From: Candidatus Stramentimicrobium fermentans
Lineage (GTDB): Bacteria > Atribacterota > Phoenicimicrobiia > Phoenicimicrobiales > Stramentimicrobiaceae
DNA length: 54,463 nt
Direction: 5' to 3'
Assembly: GCA_012520575.1 (NCBI GenBank)
Contig: JAAYOB010000010.1
Span: 1 to 54,463, forward strand
Below are positions 54,350 to 54,463 of this stretch, piece after piece. Each line of letters starts with the position of its first letter. The stretch's first letter is position 1. The translations under genes and the position numbers were made by a program. The notes beneath the pieces are model-generated. The model saw only the letters and a program-made list of their open reading frames with translations, searched no databases and was not told the origin of the DNA.

Positions 54350-54463
54350 GTATCGACAGGGAAGACAGAGGTAAGGAAGGCGGGTCGAGGTTCCTGGTCC
54401 TCGTTAAACACAGGGAAAAACAATAACTGCCAACAATAACGAATTGGCTCTAGCAGCTTAATA
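54339..54463 (+). ncRNA. ssrA: Transfer-messenger RNA, 5' part (cut by window end)
   Basis: GGGGGCGATAGG at 54339-54350, followed by TATCGACAGGG, is the conserved tmRNA 5' end (acceptor stem and D-arm-like region). The tag-coding region follows at 54429. The 3' half with the T arm and acceptor partner lies beyond the window. The 5' end overlaps the smpB stop codon by 11 nt. Confidence 0.92.
54429..54461 (+). other. tmRNA proteolysis-tag reading frame
   Basis: The resume codon GCC opens a frame that reads ANNNELALAA and ends with TAA at 54459-54461. The C-terminal LALAA is the usual degradation signal for ClpXP-type proteases. An alanine charged on tmRNA would precede it. Confidence 0.88.

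Overview
The window is about 54 kb of AT-rich bacterial chromosome. Almost all genes lie on the + strand and are tightly packed, often overlapping by 1-17 nt. It begins inside a 5S rRNA and ends inside the tmRNA gene. The mix of genes suggests an anaerobic, fermentative, diderm bacterium outside the Proteobacteria. Fermentation is indicated by a ferredoxin-linked 2-oxoacid oxidoreductase, NfnAB and a Na+-pumping methylmalonyl-CoA decarboxylase. The FtsEX/EnvC/CtpA/YibQ-like cluster is a diderm hallmark, while CsaB, SpoIID, a P-loop/Asp23 protein and a raiA-type RNA are Firmicutes-like. A member of the Atribacterota (OP9/JS1) or a relative fits best, but this is inference from gene content only. 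No CRISPR array, prophage, transposase or antibiotic-resistance gene was seen.

Layout. 1-16 kb is housekeeping: 5S rRNA, NAD synthetase, YebC, the Holliday-junction set RuvC-RuvA-RuvB, DUF2905, a SpoIID-like protein, queuosine genes queA-tgt, the Sec accessory genes yajC-secD-secF, apt, relA/spoT, dtd, a metallo-beta-lactamase-fold hydrolase and adenosylhomocysteinase. 16-25 kb holds comF, a structured noncoding RNA that matches the raiA-motif context, the ribosome hibernation factor, an unknown protein, an unusual leader with a 28-codon ORF and competing terminator stems, a membrane HD-GYP protein, DUF5317, secA, prfB with its programmed +1 frameshift, and a cyclodeaminase-family protein.

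25-42 kb is a catabolic block. A GntR regulator heads a 2-oxoacid:ferredoxin oxidoreductase (four subunits), an acetate/propionate kinase, NfnAB and glutamate dehydrogenase. After a terminator and a P-loop/Asp23 fusion come methylmalonyl-CoA mutase (two subunits), its MeaB chaperone, the epimerase and a complete membrane decarboxylase (alpha, small membrane subunit, biotin carrier, beta). Read together these genes can take glutamate through 2-oxoglutarate, succinyl-CoA and methylmalonyl-CoA to propionyl-CoA, with Na+ export at the decarboxylase and ATP at the kinase. The reverse (propionate oxidation) cannot be excluded.

42-51 kb is an envelope block: a 25-bp perfect palindrome, DUF5693, CsaB, FtsE, FtsX, an EnvC-like protein, a CtpA protease and a divergent polysaccharide deacetylase. 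51-54 kb is translation: glutamyl-tRNA synthetase, tRNA-Gln(CUG), tRNA-Glu(CUC), a terminator, the threonylcarbamoyl-AMP synthase, SmpB and tmRNA. The smpB stop codon lies inside the tmRNA acceptor sequence.
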